A DNA stretch of 9,458 bases from Competibacteraceae bacterium UBA2788 (GTDB lineage Bacteria; Pseudomonadota; Gammaproteobacteria; Competibacterales; Competibacteraceae): positions 10,836 through 20,293 of the forward strand of contig DEHY01000114.1 in assembly GCA_002352185.1 (NCBI GenBank). Reading direction: 5' to 3'. This document shows, piece after piece, positions 7,400 through 9,458 of the stretch. The position numbers and the translations under genes were made by a program. The notes under the pieces were generated by a model. The model was not told the DNA's origin and searched no databases. It was given only the letters and a program-made list of their open reading frames with translations. Position 1 is the first letter of the stretch, and every line of letters starts with the position of its first letter.

Positions 7400-7866
7400 T
7401 CCTGCTCCACCCTTCCTGCACGGGGCTGATCCGGCACGACGCTCCCGGCACTTTTGCGGCGCTGATGGACTTATACGAACGCAACTACATCAACCTGCGG
7501 CGCCTGCTGCCGGTCATGCCATCGGCACAGGCGGTTTGCGTGTCGCGAATTTGCAGCGGGCTGGATTTGCACCTGCGGGTTATTGATCGCTGTCGCTATA
7601 CCAGCGAGCTGCTCCTGAGTTACCAGTTTGACCAGGACGATGGTTCGGTCATCGCCGAGCCGAATCTGCGCATCCGGGTGTACCACGATGCCCGAGTGGC
7701 CGAAGTGCTGGCGGCCCATCCACGTCATCAACCCACTTTTGCCGCTCATATCTTCGGCGGTCGTCCGATGGACAACGCCTCGCTCTTCGCCCGCTGGCAA
7801 AGCAACCGCTTCCTCTACAAGTGGCTCACTTATTGCTTGCGACAAGGCCATTGTTTCGCTGAATAA
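7396..7866 (+). CDS. DUF1249 (YqiB-family) protein of unknown function
   Basis: 156 residues, similar to E. coli YqiB (about 140). Shared blocks are NYINLRRLLP (30-39), RYTSELLLSYQ (67-77), LRIRVYHDARVAEVL (91-105) and NRFLYKWLTYCLRQGH (137-152). No signal peptide, membrane segment or recognised catalytic motif is visible, so it is probably a small cytoplasmic protein. The ATG overlaps the lpxH stop (ATGA), which chooses this start over an in-frame one at 7339 and implies translational coupling. In E. coli the homologue precedes cpdA, another calcineurin-like phosphoesterase. Function unknown. No clear terminator follows. Confidence 0.9.
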   Translation: MILLHPSCTGLIRHDAPGTFAALMDLYERNYINLRRLLPVMPSAQAVCVSRICSGLDLHLRVIDRCRYTSELLLSYQFDQDDGSVIAEPNLRIRVYHDARVAEVLAAHPRHQPTFAAHIFGGRPMDNASLFARWQSNRFLYKWLTYCLRQGHCFAE

Positions 7867-8022
7867 CCCGCCGGATCAGCTGCAACACGTCCAGGAATTC
7901 GCAAAAATAAAAAGGTATTGCTCACCAAATTAGTTGACTAAGTTGATAGGTTAATATAGTTTCCTTACTTAATACTCAGGAATTACCATTTCTCAATACG
8001 CCACTCAGCGGGGTAATTGACT
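7867..8022 (+). promoter_or_regulatory. iscR promoter region with candidate IscR sites
   Basis: This 156-bp gap has an AT-rich core (about 7900-7990) that contrasts with the GC-rich genes. TTGACT (7934-7939) and TATAGT (7955-7960) resemble -35 and -10 boxes but with a short 15-bp spacer. Two stretches resemble IscR operators: TTAGTTGACT (7930-7939), close to the type 1 half-site ATASYYGACT, and TTTCC-N14-AGGAATT (7960-7984), which resembles both type 1 right halves (ACTCAGGAAT) and the type 2 CC/GG dyad with one extra spacer base. In E. coli holo-IscR represses its own operon from such sites. The ribosome-binding site is the GGGG-containing stretch 7-9 nt before the ATG at 8023. Confidence 0.5.
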
Positions 8023-8505
8023 ATGAAACTTTCAACGAAGGGTCGCTATGCAGTCACTGCAATGATGCATCTGGCTATTCACGACAAATATGGCCCGGTG
8101 ACGCTGGCCGAGATTTCCCAGTGCCAGGGCATCTCTCTGTCCTATCTGGAGCAGTTGTTCGCTAAACTGCGCAAGCGCACGCTGGTGGAAGGGGTGCGCG
8201 GGCCCGGCGGTGGTTACCGCTTGGCGCGTACTCCGGATCAGGTCACGGTTGCCGACATCATCAGCGCGGTTGACGAGCGGCTGGATGCGACCCGCTGTTG
8301 CGGACATGAGAACTGTCAAAATGGCCGACGCTGTCTGACTCACGAGCTGTGGACTGATCTCAGCCGACAGATATTTTCCTTCCTGGAAGGCATCACTCTG
8401 GCGCAGTTCGTCGAGCGCCCAACCACCAGCGATGTCGTACTCCATCAGAACAACCGTCGGCGCGACCGCTCGTCCGAGCGTTTTATCGCGCCGGCCATGA
8501 TGTAA
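8023..8505 (+). CDS. iscR: Fe-S cluster-sensing transcriptional regulator IscR
   Basis: Rrf2-family regulator, 160 residues (E. coli 162), that represses the isc operon when it holds a [2Fe-2S] cluster. The winged-helix DNA-binding domain includes MKLSTKGRYAVTAMM, the recognition region ISLSYLEQLF with Glu43, and the wing RGPGGGYRL (59-67). The cluster ligands Cys92, Cys98, Cys104 and His107 lie in TRCCGHENCQNGRRCLTH at the E. coli positions; an extra Cys93 adjoins the first ligand and Cys34 replaces an Arg of the E. coli protein. The ATG at 8023 is chosen over an in-frame TTG at 8017 because MKLSTKGRYAV matches the family start. iscS follows after 30 bp. Confidence 0.97.
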   Translation: MKLSTKGRYAVTAMMHLAIHDKYGPVTLAEISQCQGISLSYLEQLFAKLRKRTLVEGVRGPGGGYRLARTPDQVTVADIISAVDERLDATRCCGHENCQNGRRCLTHELWTDLSRQIFSFLEGITLAQFVERPTTSDVVLHQNNRRRDRSSERFIAPAMM

Positions 8506-8535
8506 CCGCAGCCAGCCCGGCTCACCCGCTACACA

Positions 8536-9458
8536 ATGGATTTGCCGATCTACCTGGATTATGCGGCGACCACTCCGGTCGATCCCCAGGTCGCGCATCT
8601 TCTGACCCGGCATCTCAGCCGGGACGGTATTTTCGGCAATCCCTCCTCTGTCACGCACTCTTTCGGCCAAGCGGCGGCCCGGGCGGTTGAAACCGCCCGA
8701 GCGTGCGTTGCCACTCTGCTTAACGCCGACCCCCGCGAAATCATCTGGACCTCCGGCGCCACCGAAGCCAATAACCTGGCTCTGCAAGGCGCTCTGCGCG
8801 CCTGCACCCGCCGCCGCCGACACCTGATCACCAGCAAAACCGAGCATAAAGCGGTGCTGGATGTGTGTCGGCGGCTGGAACGGGACGGTTGCGCCATTAC
8901 CTGTCTGGACCCGGAACCAAACGGACTGATCCCGCCAGAACGGGTTGCAGCGGCATTGCGGTCCGATACCGTGCTGGTGTCGCTGATGCACGTCAACAAC
9001 GAAACCGGCGTAGCGCAGGATCTGCCCGCCATCGGCCAGATCACCCGCCAGCATGGCGTCCTGCTGCATGTGGACGCTGCCCAGAGCGTCGGCAAGCTGC
9101 CGATTGATCTGCAAACGCTGCCGGTGGATCTGCTGAGCCTGAGCGCCCATAAGCTGTATGGACCCAAGGGTATCGGCGCATTGTATGTCCGCCAGCACCC
9201 TAACCGGGTGCGGCTGGAACCGCTGCTGCACGGCGGCGGTCAGGAGCGGGGCTTGCGCGCCGGCACTTTGCCCACTCATCAGATTGTCGCCATGGGTGAA
9301 GCCTGCCGCATCGCGGGCGAAGAAATGGCCGTCGAGCCAATCCGCATCCGCGAATTGCGCGATCTGCTTTGGCGCGCCTTGTCGGCGTTGGGCGATGCGC
9401 CATTGAACGGTCATCCCGATTGCAACGTAGCGGGCATTCTCAACGTCAGTTTCCCCGG
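8536..9458 (+). CDS. iscS: Cysteine desulfurase IscS (N-terminal part, runs off the window)
   Basis: Pyridoxal-phosphate enzyme that takes sulfur from cysteine and passes it to IscU for Fe-S assembly and to tRNA thiolation enzymes. 307 codons are present and open at the right edge. [17 protein letters not shown] matches the E. coli start. Key residues sit at E. coli numbering: His104 in KTEHKAVLD, Asp180 and Gln183 in [10 protein letters not shown], and the PLP Schiff-base Lys206 in SAHK. The segment [14 protein letters not shown] follows. The persulfide-forming Cys near residue 328 lies just beyond the edge. The 30-bp gap after iscR has no clear ribosome-binding site, so translation may depend on coupling or on an unusual signal. 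iscU, iscA, hscBA and fdx would be expected downstream. Confidence 0.97.
   Translation, partial: MDLPIYLDYAATTPVDPQVAHLLTRHLSRDGIFGNPSSVTHSFGQAAARAVETARACVATLLNADPREIIWTSGATEANNLALQGALRACTRRRRHLITSKTEHKAVLDVCRRLERDGCAITCLDPEPNGLIPPERVAAALRSDTVLVSLMHVNNETGVAQDLPAIGQITRQHGVLLHVDAAQSVGKLPIDLQTLPVDLLSLSAHKLYGPKGIGALYVRQHPNRVRLEPLLHGGGQERGLRAGTLPTHQIVAMGEACRIAGEEMAVEPIRIRELRDLLWRALSALGDAPLNGHPDCNVAGILNVSFP

Noticed and set aside
8017..8022. TTG start two codons upstream for iscR
   Set aside because: The ATG at 8023 gives the conserved N-terminus of the family.
8032..9414. Long open frame of 460 codons on the minus strand opposite iscR and iscS
   Set aside because: It crosses two well-supported genes and their gap, its translation has no recognisable family motif, and long antisense frames are common in GC-rich coding DNA.

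Overview
The window reads as a chromosomal core segment of a gammaproteobacterium: roughly 60% GC, dense housekeeping genes, no mobile DNA, CRISPR array or phage gene seen. The order lpxH - cyclophilin - aminoacyl-tRNA synthetase - cysS - tRNA cluster - tig - clpP resembles, from memory, the Pseudomonas arrangement, but a gltX stands where Pseudomonas has glnS. A lineage such as Chromatiales or the Competibacter group would fit; this placement is inference and cannot be settled from the sequence alone.

Left half, minus strand, read right to left: gltX (4017-5423) and cysS (2541-3941) probably share a transcript. A well-formed sigma70-type promoter just past the cysS stop starts a tRNA cluster Pro(TGG)-Arg(TCT)-His(GTG)-Lys(CTT)-Leu(TAG), all with encoded CCA ends. 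Next come trigger factor (tig, 314-1651) and the first 105 codons of clpP, joined by an ATGA overlap. The window edge cuts clpP just before its catalytic serine.

Right half, plus strand: starting about 100 bp from gltX and divergent to it, a compact unit holds an exported cyclophilin (ppiA-like), a cytoplasmic cyclophilin (ppiB), the lipid A enzyme lpxH and a DUF1249 (YqiB-family) gene. Three of these junctions are overlaps or gaps of 10 bp or less. After a 156-bp AT-rich regulatory gap the iron-sulfur cluster operon begins with iscR and iscS, the latter running off the right edge.

Together the genes cover tRNA supply and charging (Glu/Gln, Cys), folding and proline isomerisation (Tig, two cyclophilins), protein turnover (ClpP), lipid A synthesis (LpxH) and sulfur mobilisation for Fe-S clusters (IscR/IscS). 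I do not see a new multi-gene system. The points worth a second look are the divergent second-type GluRS in the glnS slot, a U15-A48 Levitt pair in tRNA-Arg, two hairpin-bearing spacers around tRNA-Leu, the tandem cyclophilins, a palindrome in the divergent promoter, and tandem candidate IscR sites.
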